Counted from the stretch's first letter, positions 44,169 through 54,435 are shown. The stretch: 64,000 bases of DNA from Candidatus Poribacteria bacterium (GCA_022822005.1 JAJECO010000061.1:20720-84719); one strand, 5' to 3'. Program-made: numbers and translations. Notes: a model not told the origin generated them from the letters alone.

Positions 44169-45932
44169 ATGAATGAAGGTAAAACCTTAAAAAGACAGAT
44201 TATTGTCATGTTTCTTCTGATCGGATTATCTCCGCTGTTCTCCGCCTCTATCCTCGCCTTCTATTCGAGCCAGAAAACGCTGAACCAAGTTGTCGGCGAT
44301 ATAGAACGAGATCTAGCAATTAAGGTGATGGATAAAATTGACCGCGAGATGGAGAACATCCACCTTTTGGTTGAAAATTGGACAAGTTTTGAAAATCGAA
44401 AGGTTTTAGTAAACATTGTAACTGAAGGTCAGAAGAAGAGTTATGAGGAGTTATTTGAGGAATGGGACCGAGACGGCTTAACTTCAACTGCCGGGGCAGG
44501 GTTTCTAAAAAGCCTCCAAGAGGCGAATCCGGCGCAATTTAAGGAGATCTTTCTGACCGATCTGCGCGGATATGTTGTCGCTGCTACCGGCAAAACAAGC
44601 GATTTCGATCAAGGTCCGGGCGATGATCCGCCATTCGGTGAAAAATGGTGGGCAGCGGCGAAAGATAAAGGTGAACATGTCGGAGAAATTGCTTTTGATG
44701 ACAGCGCCGGGGTTTACTCCGTAGATATTAACATGAGCATCAAAGCGGACGACGATGAAACTGTGGGCATTATGAAAGTGGTCTACAGTGTGGAGAATAT
44801 CCGGAATCTGATCGGAGGCACGGTGCCGGGAGATACGCGTCATTATGAGCTGCTTAATAGATACGGCTACATCGTTGCAGCGACTGAAAGCGATCAGGTG
44901 GGAATTTTAAAAGACATGTCTCGGGTCGTACTCCCTAACAACAAGGAAGTATGGAAGAACCGGGCGGCCAAACATGGATTCGCGATCGGGGAGACTGAGG
45001 ACGAAAAAGTCCTTGCGGGCTGGTCACGCGGTGAGGCGTGGACGGTAGTAACCTATAGTCCTCTTGACGCAGCCTACGCACCCTTGCAGCAGCAGGCGCG
45101 CTGGCTTATGGGAGTATCGGTAGTTGCTACCATCATCATACTTCTTGTTGCGCTGGCTGTTGGGAATCGTGTGGTATCTGAAATGCTCGGCAAGGAGATC
45201 ATGGCGAGAGAGATTCAAACTGCTCAGAGTATGCAGATAGGATTGTTGCCTGAGGCACTTGACATCACAGGACTTGATCTGGCAGGGCGGTGTCTCGCAG
45301 CGAACCGCGTCGGCGGGGACTATTATAACTATCTCTGGATGGATTCTGAGCAGAGGAAACTCGCGATTGTCATTGCGGATGTTGCTGGCCACGATATGTC
45401 GGCAGCAATCCCAGCCGTGATGTTCTCCGGAATGCTTGAATTTGCTGTTAAAGAGGGGGCGCCAGGCGCGATGCTCACTGCGCTTAATCAGTCTCTCTGT
45501 CAACAACCGAAACGCACACCTTTTATTACATGCTGTGTTGCGATTATCGATTTAGATGAGCACCAAGTCCAATGGTCAAAGGCGGGTCATCCCGAAATCT
45601 ATCACTATCACCCAGACACAGAGACTGCCGATGAGTTGGCGTCAGAAAGCTACCCACTCGGCGTATCCCTGAAGGCGGAATATACCGACGAAACGCTCAG
45701 CCTGTCTGAAGGGGATCTGCTTATTTTTTACACCGATGGTCTTCCGGAGGCTGTCAACCCCGGCGGGAGGGTTTACGGCTATAATCGACTCGAAAGGAGC
45801 ATCCTCCGCGCCGCACAAAGCGATCTTTCCTCTATAGAGATCATTGACCAGATGATAGCCGATGTTCGTGGATTTATCGAGAATACCGAACCGGAAGATG
45901 ATATATCTGTCGTTGCAGCGAAAGTAACGTGA
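44169..45932 (+). CDS. Membrane sensor PP2C phosphatase (Cache domain plus SpoIIE)
   Basis: 587 aa from ATG 44169 (GGAG 8 bases before; GTG 44148 is in frame). One membrane helix at about 8-33, an extracytoplasmic Cache-like sensor domain (about 34-310), a second helix (about 315-340), then a SpoIIE/PP2C phosphatase (about 370-587). Metal-site motifs NRVGGDYYN, DVAGHDMSAA and FYTDGLPEA are present. It should dephosphorylate an anti-anti-sigma-type protein in response to an external signal. No RsbW/RsbV-like partner is in the window. Confidence 0.86.
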   Translation: MNEGKTLKRQIIVMFLLIGLSPLFSASILAFYSSQKTLNQVVGDIERDLAIKVMDKIDREMENIHLLVENWTSFENRKVLVNIVTEGQKKSYEELFEEWDRDGLTSTAGAGFLKSLQEANPAQFKEIFLTDLRGYVVAATGKTSDFDQGPGDDPPFGEKWWAAAKDKGEHVGEIAFDDSAGVYSVDINMSIKADDDETVGIMKVVYSVENIRNLIGGTVPGDTRHYELLNRYGYIVAATESDQVGILKDMSRVVLPNNKEVWKNRAAKHGFAIGETEDEKVLAGWSRGEAWTVVTYSPLDAAYAPLQQQARWLMGVSVVATIIILLVALAVGNRVVSEMLGKEIMAREIQTAQSMQIGLLPEALDITGLDLAGRCLAANRVGGDYYNYLWMDSEQRKLAIVIADVAGHDMSAAIPAVMFSGMLEFAVKEGAPGAMLTALNQSLCQQPKRTPFITCCVAIIDLDEHQVQWSKAGHPEIYHYHPDTETADELASESYPLGVSLKAEYTDETLSLSEGDLLIFYTDGLPEAVNPGGRVYGYNRLERSILRAAQSDLSSIEIIDQMIADVRGFIENTEPEDDISVVAAKVT

Positions 45933-46051
45933 AATCCCTGATAGGCAAAACATCGCATCACTTTCTTACAGATGATTGAGGTTCTAGAGGCTGCACTATT
46001 CACGCCAAACATGTTCGTTCTCGAAAATATATCATCAGAAACAGGGGTATA

Positions 46052-47332
46052 ATGACACAACCGTCTCTTTTATCCGTAGACTGTATGTTAGATGATGCTC
46101 AGGGCAATGGAACCAATAAACGCATTCAATTGATTTCCTTCCGGGAGTTAGTTCCTGAAATCAAAGATACAGGATATCTGACACACTCGATCTTCTACTA
46201 CCCTGCTAAATTTATACCCCAGGTTGTGAGATACGCGCTCAAATCGTTTACAAACGAGGGTGATTGGATTGTTGATCCCTTCGCTGGTTCCGGTACTGTG
46301 GGCGTTGAAGCGTATCTGTGCAAACGGAATGCGTTTTTACTGGATCTGAACCCGCTCTTGAATTATATGATCCCGCTCAAGGTGCGCACCAAAAAAGAAC
46401 GATTGAGTGAAGATATTTTAAGTCAGACGTTGGATAATTTAGAGAACAGTGAAGATTGCTACACCCCAGCGTGGTCAAATATAGCGTATTGGTATCCGCC
46501 TGAAATGTTGGAAGCCATTAGTAGATACTGGGGATTTATCAAAAAGAGTGAGCGCACCGTCTACACGGCAATCATAGAATCGGCGCTGTTGAAGGCGAGT
46601 AAGCACTTCTCCTATGCGGAACATCGAACGCCTAAACTATTCAGGTCCAAAAGTAAACTAAAATATATCGAGGAACTACTCCAGACGGATTGGGCTGATA
46701 AGTTGAGAAAGATGGTTAGGAGTCAGTCACTGCAGACCTTGCGGAATCTGAATGATTTTGTAACAGTGACGAATCAGCACCAGAACTGTGTTGAGTTTGA
46801 GGGCGGGGTGGATTCGTCATACTATCGGTTTGAGCGCGAATTTGATGCGTTAATCACATCGCCTCCTTACCTACAGGCTCAAGAGTACATGCGGACAGTC
46901 AAGATGGAGTTGTTTTGGTTGGGATATAACGAGGAACAAATAAGAGAGTTGTCCAGGCTTGAAATACCGTATCGGAAGGCGGATCGAACAGTTCAAACCC
47001 CATCACTGGATAAAGTGAGGGCGGAACTCACACGGCAGGACCTGCTGAAATTATTGGATTCCTATTTTTGCCATACCATCAATGCTCTTGAGAATGCAAT
47101 GAATCAGCTAAAACCGAACGCACGGGCGTGCATCTTCATCGGAAATCCGCTGATTGACGGGATAAAGGTTGAAATCTGGCGAATATTGATGGAGTATTTT
47201 ACAGACAAGGGCTATCTCTTTGAGAACCTGTATGAAGATCGCATAAAGCATAGACAGCTGTTCGGCACAAGGAAAAATAAAAATCCAGATGGGATGAAGT
47301 CTGAGTTTTTGTTAATCTTGAGAAAAGAATAA
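46052..47332 (+). CDS. Orphan DNA methyltransferase (N4/N6 amino-methyltransferase type)
   Basis: 426 aa. SAM-binding motif I DPFAGSGT (75-82), preceded by HSIFYYPAKF, and catalytic motif IV TSPPY (269-273), after roughly 190 residues rich in charged helices that may recognise DNA. SPPY usually marks N4-cytosine methylation, but in beta-class enzymes motif IV precedes motif I; here the order is reversed. No restriction endonuclease or specificity gene is adjacent, so it is an orphan methylase; its neighbour is another SAM methyltransferase. Confidence 0.82.
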   Translation: MTQPSLLSVDCMLDDAQGNGTNKRIQLISFRELVPEIKDTGYLTHSIFYYPAKFIPQVVRYALKSFTNEGDWIVDPFAGSGTVGVEAYLCKRNAFLLDLNPLLNYMIPLKVRTKKERLSEDILSQTLDNLENSEDCYTPAWSNIAYWYPPEMLEAISRYWGFIKKSERTVYTAIIESALLKASKHFSYAEHRTPKLFRSKSKLKYIEELLQTDWADKLRKMVRSQSLQTLRNLNDFVTVTNQHQNCVEFEGGVDSSYYRFEREFDALITSPPYLQAQEYMRTVKMELFWLGYNEEQIRELSRLEIPYRKADRTVQTPSLDKVRAELTRQDLLKLLDSYFCHTINALENAMNQLKPNARACIFIGNPLIDGIKVEIWRILMEYFTDKGYLFENLYEDRIKHRQLFGTRKNKNPDGMKSEFLLILRKE

Positions 47333-47364
47333 CGAGTAATGAGATACCTTTCGGGAAGTATAAA

Positions 47365-48096
47365 ATGAATGACAGTTTTCGTGAATCTGAAGCCAGAGCG
47401 GTGCTTAAGTCCTTGGAATCATCTTATTGTCCAGCACCGATAAAAGAAGCACGCGAACGGCAGGATGAAATACTGATTGAAAGGTTCAGTGGGACACCCT
47501 ACGCCATCGCCGATGTAGGTTGTGGCACAGGCTACCATGGCTCGATCTTTGCGCCCACCTGTCGGCTTTATCACGGTTTTGAAATATCGACCCACATTGG
47601 ACAAATCGCTCAAGAGAGATGGCGCAACGAGGGGTTAAACAACGCTGAGTTATTTTTGGGCGATGTGGCTCAGAGCAAAACACCTGCTGATTTCTATGAT
47701 CTTGTCTGGTGTTTATACTTCACCCCCGGCAATTTTCGAGAACCATCAACAAACCTCAGTATCTATACGGATGCCTATCTTGATCGTAATCCAAGTTTTA
47801 TCACGATATTCTCAAATTTTTATCGGTCGCTGAAACCGGGTGGGTTGATGTTTCTGACAATCTACAAAGATGTGCCAGAGGCAGAGGACGCCCAAATCGA
47901 TTTCTACGAGCATACCAATCAGCGTGTAGTAACACCCAGAGGGGGACGCTTTGTAGCGACTGCGGAAAATTTCTGGTCAGCAAGATGGACAGAGAAAAGC
48001 CTCCTATCGAATCTTAAAGCGTGTGACATAGCGGAGAGCGATGTTATGTTTCATGAGTTAAATCATATCGCATGGCTTGTCGAAATCAGTAAGTAA
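47365..48096 (+). CDS. Class I SAM-dependent methyltransferase
   Basis: 243 aa. Rossmann motif I ADVGCGTGYHG (49-59), an acidic LFLGDVAQ turn, and SLKPGGLMFL (motif post-IV). The substrate could be a small molecule or protein; the sequence gives no more. It follows the DNA methylase after 32 bases and precedes the creatininase by 21 bases, so the three may be co-transcribed. Confidence 0.82.
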   Translation: MNDSFRESEARAVLKSLESSYCPAPIKEARERQDEILIERFSGTPYAIADVGCGTGYHGSIFAPTCRLYHGFEISTHIGQIAQERWRNEGLNNAELFLGDVAQSKTPADFYDLVWCLYFTPGNFREPSTNLSIYTDAYLDRNPSFITIFSNFYRSLKPGGLMFLTIYKDVPEAEDAQIDFYEHTNQRVVTPRGGRFVATAENFWSARWTEKSLLSNLKACDIAESDVMFHELNHIAWLVEISK

Positions 48097-48117
48097 TTGT
48101 AGAGTAAAGGAGATACT

Positions 48118-48918
48118 ATGATTGGTCCCAAACTTCCCTACCGCTATGATCACTACACTTGGCCAGAAATCCGGGATCTAATAAAAAAGCAACCTGTAGT
48201 TGTTCTGCCGGTAGGTTCCACAGAGGACCACGGCCATCACCTTCCCTTGGATGTGGATACCTTCGTGGTCAGCAGCATCTGCGATGCCGCTGCGCAGCAG
48301 ATCCCCGATGAAGTCCTACTACTGCCCGAAGTGGCTTACGGTTTTGAAGATCATCATATGGATTTTCCCGGCACTATCACCATCCGTGATGACCATCTGC
48401 TTAATTTCATTGTCGATATCACCAAGAGCGTTGCCCACCACGGTTTTCGCAAGATCCTCATCGTCAACGGTCACGGATCTAACGCCCCTATTCTGGAACT
48501 TGCCGCCCGGCGGACAGTGATAGAGACCGATGCACACTGTGGTGCGCTCAATGCGGGCGCAGGGGTTGACGTGGACGAAATCGTTGAGTCAGACGTCCTA
48601 TCCCACGCGGACGAGATTGAAACATCAGTCTACCGCTATCTCAACGACGCAGCAGTGCAGATGGACAAAGCCGCACACGAAGTGAAAGTTCCAGTTTCGC
48701 GCTACTACTGGCGTGGTACAGTGCGTGGCAAAGGGAGCGCACCGTTACGCATGATGGATCAGTGGTCGCGCATCTCGGAGACGGGCGTTATTGGCGACGC
48801 TACTCTCGGTACAGTGGAGAAGGGGGAACGTTTTTTTAACGCTGCTGCCACAGAACTCGCTGCCCTCATTCGCGAATTCCGTGCCCTACCCATTGAGCCT
48901 CGCGTAGACCACCATTGA
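48118..48918 (+). CDS. Creatininase-family amidohydrolase
   Basis: 266 aa. Zinc-site motifs of the creatininase/MftE/FAPy-deformylase family: GSTEDHGHHLPLDVDT (33-48; Glu36, His38, Asp45/Asp47), NGHGSN (117-122) and HADEIETS with a Glu ligand. The family hydrolyses cyclic or formyl amides (creatinine, FAPy, mycofactocin leader). No mycofactocin or riboflavin genes are near. AAGGAGAT precedes the ATG. Confidence 0.87.
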   Translation: MIGPKLPYRYDHYTWPEIRDLIKKQPVVVLPVGSTEDHGHHLPLDVDTFVVSSICDAAAQQIPDEVLLLPEVAYGFEDHHMDFPGTITIRDDHLLNFIVDITKSVAHHGFRKILIVNGHGSNAPILELAARRTVIETDAHCGALNAGAGVDVDEIVESDVLSHADEIETSVYRYLNDAAVQMDKAAHEVKVPVSRYYWRGTVRGKGSAPLRMMDQWSRISETGVIGDATLGTVEKGERFFNAAATELAALIREFRALPIEPRVDHH

Positions 48919-48990
48919 ACCATACCCGGCATGGGGTTGCGTATAAAGCACCGCCCAGTGCCAGCTATAGAATGGATGCAAGAATCTAAC

Positions 48991-49704
48991 ATGTCGCATA
49001 ATCAACTCATCGTTGCTTTAGATGTAGAAAACTTAGCAGCAGCAAACGAACTGATTACTATACTTTCCGATGAGGTCAAATGGTTCAAAATCGGCAAGCA
49101 ACTTTTCACTGCTGTAGGTCCCGCTTCGGTCAAGCTGCTACGTGAAGCAGAAAAGGATATCTTCCTAGATCTCAAATTCCACGACATTCCAAACACCGTG
49201 GCTGGTGCAGTGGGCTCTGGAACAAGCATTGGTGTCAATATGATCAATCTGCACGCTTCAGGTGGGTTGGAAATGATGCGTGCGGCAGCAGAAGCCGCCG
49301 AGAAACAAGCGTCCGAACTTGGGATTCCAAAGCCAACGCTTTTGGGCGTGACTGTCCTCACAAGTGTTGATGAAGTGAATTTTCAACGCGATTTTGGCAC
49401 ACAACGCAAGTTGGAGAGCCAGGTAGCGTACCTCGCAGAACTGTCCAAGCAGGCGGGGCTGGATGGTGTGGTAGCTTCCCCATTGGAAATTGAGTTGATT
49501 CGGAAAGTGTGCGGAGACGATTTTGTGATCCTTACACCCGGTGTGCGTCCGGTGTGGGCGGCTTCAAACGATCAGCAGCGGGTCATGACACCCGCCGAAG
49601 CAATCAATGCCGGTGCCGATTACATTGTCGTTGGACGACCTATCACAGCGGCGGAAAATCCGCGTGAGGCAGCAAGAGCGATACTACAAGAGATTCATGG
49701 GTGA
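48991..49704 (+). CDS. pyrF: Orotidine 5'-phosphate decarboxylase
   Basis: 237 aa from ATG 48991, which begins the core LIVALDV as in homologues; upstream in-frame ATGs at 48931 and 48976 lack better ribosome sites. It decarboxylates OMP to UMP in de novo pyrimidine synthesis. The catalytic array D60-L-K62-xx-D65 (FLDLKFHDIPNTV) is complete, and LTPGVRP with the C-terminal YIVVGRPI phosphate-binding loop is seen. Not linked to other pyr genes. Confidence 0.93.
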   Translation: MSHNQLIVALDVENLAAANELITILSDEVKWFKIGKQLFTAVGPASVKLLREAEKDIFLDLKFHDIPNTVAGAVGSGTSIGVNMINLHASGGLEMMRAAAEAAEKQASELGIPKPTLLGVTVLTSVDEVNFQRDFGTQRKLESQVAYLAELSKQAGLDGVVASPLEIELIRKVCGDDFVILTPGVRPVWAASNDQQRVMTPAEAINAGADYIVVGRPITAAENPREAARAILQEIHG

Positions 49705-49857
49705 ATTATAAAGCGCGAGACATAAATTTGGGGTATAGTGTCCTCATTGCGCCTATGCTGACATAGAAAACGATGACAAATTCAACAAGATTGTGTTTCG
49801 GCACGTCAAAGACAAAGATTATATTTTTAACATGAGGATTATAAAAATCAACAATCA

Positions 49858-51660
49858 ATGAATAATCAACAGAGGATACGGAACTACTGTATTTTAGGAC
49901 ATATAGATCACGGCAAGAGCACACTCAGCGATCGCCTTTTGGAGTACACCGGGACGTTGACGCCCCGTGAGATGCGCGAGCAGGTTTTGGACCTGATGGA
50001 TCTTGAGCGCGAACGCGGCATCACCATCAAGGCGACTGTCGTAAAACTGGATTATCACGCCACAGACGGGGATGCCTATGAACTTAACCTAATCGATACC
50101 CCGGGACATGTTGACTTCACCTATGAAGTGTCACGGAGTCTCGCAGCATGCGAGGGCGCGATTTTAATCGTTGATGCTGCGCAGGGCGTAGAGGCTCAGA
50201 CATTAGCAAATGCCTATCTCGCAATTGACCACGATCTCGAAATTATTCCTGTTATCAACAAAATTGATCTCCCGACTGCGCGTCCTGAGGAGGTCAAACG
50301 ACAGATCGAAGACGTCGTGGGTATCCCCGCGGACGAAGCTATTCTGGCGAGCGCAAAGGAAAATATCGGGACGCAAGAGATATTAGAGGCTATTGTTAGT
50401 CGCATTCCTCCCCCGAAAGGAGGCACCAAGGACCCCCTTAAGGCACTCGTTATTGACTCCGTGTACAACAGCTATCGAGGCGTTGTCATGTATGTGCGCG
50501 TGTTTGATGGGAGCGTAAAAGTAGGCGACAAAATCCGTTTGATGGCAGCGCAGAGTGCTTACGAAGTGGAGGAGGTCGGGGTCTTCCTGCCAGACATGGA
50601 GCCTGTTGATATTCTCTCTACCGGTTCAGTCGGCTATGTAATTGCTGGAGTTCGAGAGATAGCGGACGCCAAAATCGGTGAGACAATTACTGATCACACA
50701 AACCCAACCGCCACACCGCTACCCGGCTACCGTGAAATGAAGCCGCTTGTGTTTTGCGGGCTGTATCCAGCAGATACGAGTGAAGTGGGGGTGCTGCGAG
50801 AGGCACTTGAAAGACTTAAACTTAACGATGATTCTTTTGTCTTCGAGCCTGAAACCTCTATCGCACTTGGATTCGGCTTTCGGTGTGGGTTCTTAGGTTT
50901 GCTGCACATGGAGATAATCCAGGAACGCTTGGAACGTGAATTTGATCTATCCCTTGTCCGGACCTCGCCCAGCGTTAAGTATCATGTCAACCAACGAAAT
51001 GGGGAGTCTGTTGAAGTTGATAACCCCGCAAAGATGCCTCCCGTTGATCAGATCGATTTCATCGCGGAGCCGCACATCACTGCTGATATTATCGTACCGC
51101 AAGACTATATCGGCAATGTGATGGACCTGTGTCAGAAACGCCGTGGTATTTTCATTCGCATGGACCAACTGGATACAACCCGCGCGCAAATCAGTTACAA
51201 TCTGCCCTTGGGAGAAATTCTCATCGATTTCTACGATAAACTCAAATCATTAACGCGCGGGTATGGATCACTTGAGTATGAAGTCGGCGAGTACAAGCCG
51301 GCAGATCTCGTCAAGCTCGATATCTTGCTCAACGAAAAACCGGTTGACGCCCTCTCAACAATTGTCCACCGCGACATGGCTTACGGCAGGGGGAAAGCGT
51401 TGGTAGAAAAGTTGAGAGAAGTGATTCCACAACAGATGTTTACTGTTCCCATACAAGCCGCAATCGGGCATAAAGTGATTGCGCGTGAAACTATCCGTGC
51501 TTTACGAAAGAACGTTACTGCAAGACTTTACGGCGGCGACGTTACTCGCAAGCGTAAGCTGCTCGAAAAGCAGAAGGAAGGCAAAAAGCGGATGAAACAG
51601 ATTGGGAGCGTCGAAGTGCCACAGGAAGCATTTATGGCAATTCTGTCAATTGATGAATAA
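49858..51660 (+). CDS. lepA: Elongation factor 4 (back-translocating GTPase LepA)
   Basis: 600 aa, the family length. Translation GTPase that remodels the ribosome. G1 GHIDHGKS (14-21), G3 DTPGH, G4 NKIDL; the C-terminal LepA-specific domain contains [19 protein letters not shown] and the closing motif [10 protein letters not shown]. Directly followed after 24 bases by lepB, the classic lepA-lepB operon. Confidence 0.97.
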   Translation: MNNQQRIRNYCILGHIDHGKSTLSDRLLEYTGTLTPREMREQVLDLMDLERERGITIKATVVKLDYHATDGDAYELNLIDTPGHVDFTYEVSRSLAACEGAILIVDAAQGVEAQTLANAYLAIDHDLEIIPVINKIDLPTARPEEVKRQIEDVVGIPADEAILASAKENIGTQEILEAIVSRIPPPKGGTKDPLKALVIDSVYNSYRGVVMYVRVFDGSVKVGDKIRLMAAQSAYEVEEVGVFLPDMEPVDILSTGSVGYVIAGVREIADAKIGETITDHTNPTATPLPGYREMKPLVFCGLYPADTSEVGVLREALERLKLNDDSFVFEPETSIALGFGFRCGFLGLLHMEIIQERLEREFDLSLVRTSPSVKYHVNQRNGESVEVDNPAKMPPVDQIDFIAEPHITADIIVPQDYIGNVMDLCQKRRGIFIRMDQLDTTRAQISYNLPLGEILIDFYDKLKSLTRGYGSLEYEVGEYKPADLVKLDILLNEKPVDALSTIVHRDMAYGRGKALVEKLREVIPQQMFTVPIQAAIGHKVIARETIRALRKNVTARLYGGDVTRKRKLLEKQKEGKKRMKQIGSVEVPQEAFMAILSIDE

Positions 51661-51684
51661 TTCAGATTAAGAGGTGACATCTTT

Positions 51685-52485
51685 ATGAACGAAACGTCGG
51701 CAGATACACAGGAAGAAACACTTTCACGATGGCAGAGGTTCCAGCAAACTGTGGTATGGGAATACCTTCAGGTTATTGTGGTTGCTTTCGTACTTGTCTT
51801 TGGATTTATTCGTCCTTTTGTCGTTGAGGCATTCAAAATTCCTTCCGGTTCTATGGAAGAAACCCTGCTTGTTGGAGATCGCATCCTCGTCTGCAAATTC
51901 ATCTATGGTATTAACATTCCGGGAACGAAAATTAAACTGTTTGACTTCCACGAACCTGCCAGAGGAGATGTGTTTGTATTTGTCCCACCCCACGAGCGAA
52001 CAAAGAACTTCATCAAACGCATCGTTGCCGTCGGAGGTGACACAATTGAAACGAAGGGCGACACGCTCTACGTCAATGACGCACCAATCGAAGATAGCTC
52101 CTATACAAAACATGTCTCCCGCTCCATTGGTCATCAGTACAATTTTCCCCCATTTCGTAAGCCGTATCATTTGCCTAACGACAACGCATTTACCCCGTAT
52201 AAACTCTCGCCGAATCAGTTCCACATGACGTTTCCAGAGGGCATGCCCTTTAAAGTACCAGAGGGCTATGTTTTTGCAATGGGGGACAATCGGGATCAGA
52301 GTAGCGATAGCCGTACGTGGGGACCTGTGTCTGTGGCCGATATTAAGGGGCAAGCCTTCATGGTCTATTGGTCTTACGATGCATTCAGTCAGAGAAAGCC
52401 TTGGGAGGTTTGGAAGGTTATCAATGGGGTTCGGTTCACTCGAATTGGAAGCTTGATCCGTTCAGAGTTTGATAATGGGCATTGA
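51685..52485 (+). CDS. lepB: Signal peptidase I
   Basis: 266 aa membrane protease that removes signal peptides of exported proteins. One N-terminal membrane helix (about 26-44), then the catalytic serine Ser56 in IPSGSMEETL and the base Lys111 in NFIKRIVAVGGD; box E GDNRDQSSDSRTWGPV is complete. A GAGGTGA ribosome site lies before the ATG. Supports the secreted TPR and Omp85 proteins predicted elsewhere. Confidence 0.96.
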   Translation: MNETSADTQEETLSRWQRFQQTVVWEYLQVIVVAFVLVFGFIRPFVVEAFKIPSGSMEETLLVGDRILVCKFIYGINIPGTKIKLFDFHEPARGDVFVFVPPHERTKNFIKRIVAVGGDTIETKGDTLYVNDAPIEDSSYTKHVSRSIGHQYNFPPFRKPYHLPNDNAFTPYKLSPNQFHMTFPEGMPFKVPEGYVFAMGDNRDQSSDSRTWGPVSVADIKGQAFMVYWSYDAFSQRKPWEVWKVINGVRFTRIGSLIRSEFDNGH

Positions 52486-52488
52486 GAG

Positions 52489-52509
52489 TGCTGTCGGATC
52501 GGGACAGCA
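52489..52509 (+). terminator. Hairpin after lepB
   Basis: TGCTGTC (52489-52495) and GACAGCA (52503-52509), 7-bp perfect stem with a 7-base loop, 3 bases after the lepB stop. No U-run follows; likely only a 3'-end or weak terminator structure. Confidence 0.35.
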
Positions 52510-52550
52510 ACAAGCACCTTCAGCAGAGGGAGAGGGGAGGAAGTTGACCA

Positions 52551-53723
52551 TTGTCCGTTGAAGTCCGTTTAGATCACATTGTAAAAGCCTTTGATACTAC
52601 GGTCGCGGTGAATGATGTAAGCCTTGAGATTAAAGAGGGCGAACTGTTTTTTCTGCTCGGTCCATCCGGGTGCGGAAAAACTACCTGCCTGCGTATTCTC
52701 GCCGGATTCTACGAGCCCGACAGCGGGACGTTGATGTTTGGTGAACGGGAGATGAGCAGGGTGCCACCGAATAAGCGGAATACTGGCATGGTCTTCCAAA
52801 ACTACGCTTTGTGGCCCCACATGACCGTCTTTGAGAATGTTGAGTACGGTCTGTCGCTTCGCAAGATTGATAAGGAAGTCCGAAAAGAGAAAGTCCACGA
52901 AGTCTTAGAAGTGGTGCAGATGCCTGAGTACGCAGATCGACCTGTCAATAAGCTCTCCGGCGGACAACAGCAGCGCATAGCGTTGGCGCGTGCGCTCGTC
53001 GTTGAACCGGATGTGTTACTTCTCGACGAACCGTTAAGCAATCTCGACGCGAAGCTGCGGCTTGAAATGCGCCAAGAGATTAAGCGCATCCACTCACAAG
53101 TCGGTGCCACTGCCGTCTATGTCACACACGATCAGCAAGAAGCGATTCACCTCGCGGACCGGATGGCAATCATGAGAGATGGTTCAATCATCCAAGTCGG
53201 CACACCCCGCGAAATTTATCGGTTCCCCACCAATCCATTTGTAGCGAGTTTTATCGGCGAGACTAATTTTATCAGCGGTAAAATCCAATCGTTGTCCAAT
53301 GGAACTGCCGAGATTGAAACGGAAATCGGTATATTGCGTTCAACGACAATCTATCACGATTTTACAAACGGTGAAGCGGTCACCTGCTGCATCCGTCCAG
53401 AGTCGATTCACTTCGATGAAGCAACCGCGGAAGGGACATCAAACCGGATGAGCGCGAAGGTCCTCAACGCAACCTATCTAGGACGTATTGAGGAATATCA
53501 CCTAGCGCTCGCAGATGAACTGACAGTGAAAGCGGTGCTGTACAACCCAAGAACGCACGGTAAGAATGCCGGGGATACGCTTTCCATATCTGTCAGTGCG
53601 GACGATGTGATCCCTCTACCAGTTGCTGTGAATCTCCCGATAAATCGGGATTCTCGGAACGGAACCGATCTAACCGGGGCAGAGGAACCCTATAGCGATG
53701 AGGAAGAGCGCGAGAACTTGTGA
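52551..53723 (+). CDS. ABC transporter ATP-binding protein (MalK/UgpC type), orphan
   Basis: 390 aa. Walker A GPSGCGKTT (37-45), signature LSGGQ (135-139), Walker B LLLDEP (156-161), H-loop YVTHDQ, then a C-terminal OB/TOBE regulatory domain (about 235-355) typical of carbohydrate importers. The only plausible start is TTG 52551, with GGGAGG about 10 bases before. No permease or binding protein gene is next to it, so it may serve a transporter elsewhere. The last 25 residues lie beyond the domain and include a palindromic DNA segment. Confidence 0.88.
   Translation: MSVEVRLDHIVKAFDTTVAVNDVSLEIKEGELFFLLGPSGCGKTTCLRILAGFYEPDSGTLMFGEREMSRVPPNKRNTGMVFQNYALWPHMTVFENVEYGLSLRKIDKEVRKEKVHEVLEVVQMPEYADRPVNKLSGGQQQRIALARALVVEPDVLLLDEPLSNLDAKLRLEMRQEIKRIHSQVGATAVYVTHDQQEAIHLADRMAIMRDGSIIQVGTPREIYRFPTNPFVASFIGETNFISGKIQSLSNGTAEIETEIGILRSTTIYHDFTNGEAVTCCIRPESIHFDEATAEGTSNRMSAKVLNATYLGRIEEYHLALADELTVKAVLYNPRTHGKNAGDTLSISVSADDVIPLPVAVNLPINRDSRNGTDLTGAEEPYSDEEERENL
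53635..53650. repeat. Small palindrome inside the ABC ATPase 3' end
   Basis: TCCCGA (53635-53640), loop TAAA, TCGGGA (53645-53650), flanked by imperfect GAAT/ATTC arms. It shares CCCGATAAATC with the intergenic repeat at 873-884. It encodes part of the non-conserved tail of the ABC protein, as an inserted repeat element would. Confidence 0.35.
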
Positions 53724-54403
53724 ATCTGCTTAACACCATCAGAACAAAAATATCGATTCTCGCTGCAGCTGTCTTTCTCGTTCTGTTTCTTGCTGTTCCT
53801 CCCTTCCACAATTGGCTCGTGAATATCTTCGACCTCTTCAGAGATCCACAGGTAATGCGCGAGTACATTGCTGGTTACGGTCTGTTTGCTCCGTTGATTT
53901 CTGCGATGCTCATGATCTTCCAAAGTGTTGCTGCGCCGTTGCCCGCCTTCCTAATCACCTTTGCCAATGGGCTGCTGTTCGGTGTATGGTGGGGCACAGC
54001 GCTATCGTGGAGCAGTGCCATGTTAGGGGCCGCACTCTGTTTTTCCATTGCTCGATACTTTGGCCGTCCTGTCGTCGTTAAGTTGATCAGTGAATCCGCA
54101 CTTGCCGCTTCCGACCGATTTTTTGAACGTTACGGTAAACACGCGGTGCTCATCGCGCGGTTAGTCCCTATTATCTCGTTTGATGTAATCAGCTATGGAG
54201 CAGGGTTGACCGGTATTAGGTTCCTCGGTTTCTGGATCGCCACCGGAATCGGGCAACTGCCCGCCACGATTCTGTACTCCTATCTTGGTGGTGAGGCAAC
54301 AGGTACAATCAAAATCCTATTTTGGGCATTCGGGGTCATTATTGCGATTTCTATCGTGACATTCTTGATTAAGCGACGATCAAAGTTCGATCCTGCTGTG
54401 TAG
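53720..54403 (+). CDS. TVP38/TMEM64 (VTT domain) membrane protein
   Basis: 227 aa, about five hydrophobic segments. The VTT/SNARE-associated core is seen in LLFGVWWGTALSWSSAMLGAALCFSIARYFGR and RLVPIISFDVISYGAGLTGI. Such proteins act as lipid scramblases or transporters. The GTG start overlaps the ABC stop (GTGA), so the two are translationally coupled despite unrelated roles. Confidence 0.88.
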   Translation: MNLLNTIRTKISILAAAVFLVLFLAVPPFHNWLVNIFDLFRDPQVMREYIAGYGLFAPLISAMLMIFQSVAAPLPAFLITFANGLLFGVWWGTALSWSSAMLGAALCFSIARYFGRPVVVKLISESALAASDRFFERYGKHAVLIARLVPIISFDVISYGAGLTGIRFLGFWIATGIGQLPATILYSYLGGEATGTIKILFWAFGVIIAISIVTFLIKRRSKFDPAV

Positions 54404-54435
54404 ACAGCGATTACTGCGATTATCTGGAGGAATCC

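Noticed and set aside
46052..48096. Restriction-modification system
   Set aside because: Only methyltransferases are present; no endonuclease, specificity or helicase gene lies within the neighbouring genes.
51724..52353. 209-codon minus-strand frame
   Set aside because: Antisense to lepB, whose catalytic motifs are intact on the plus strand.
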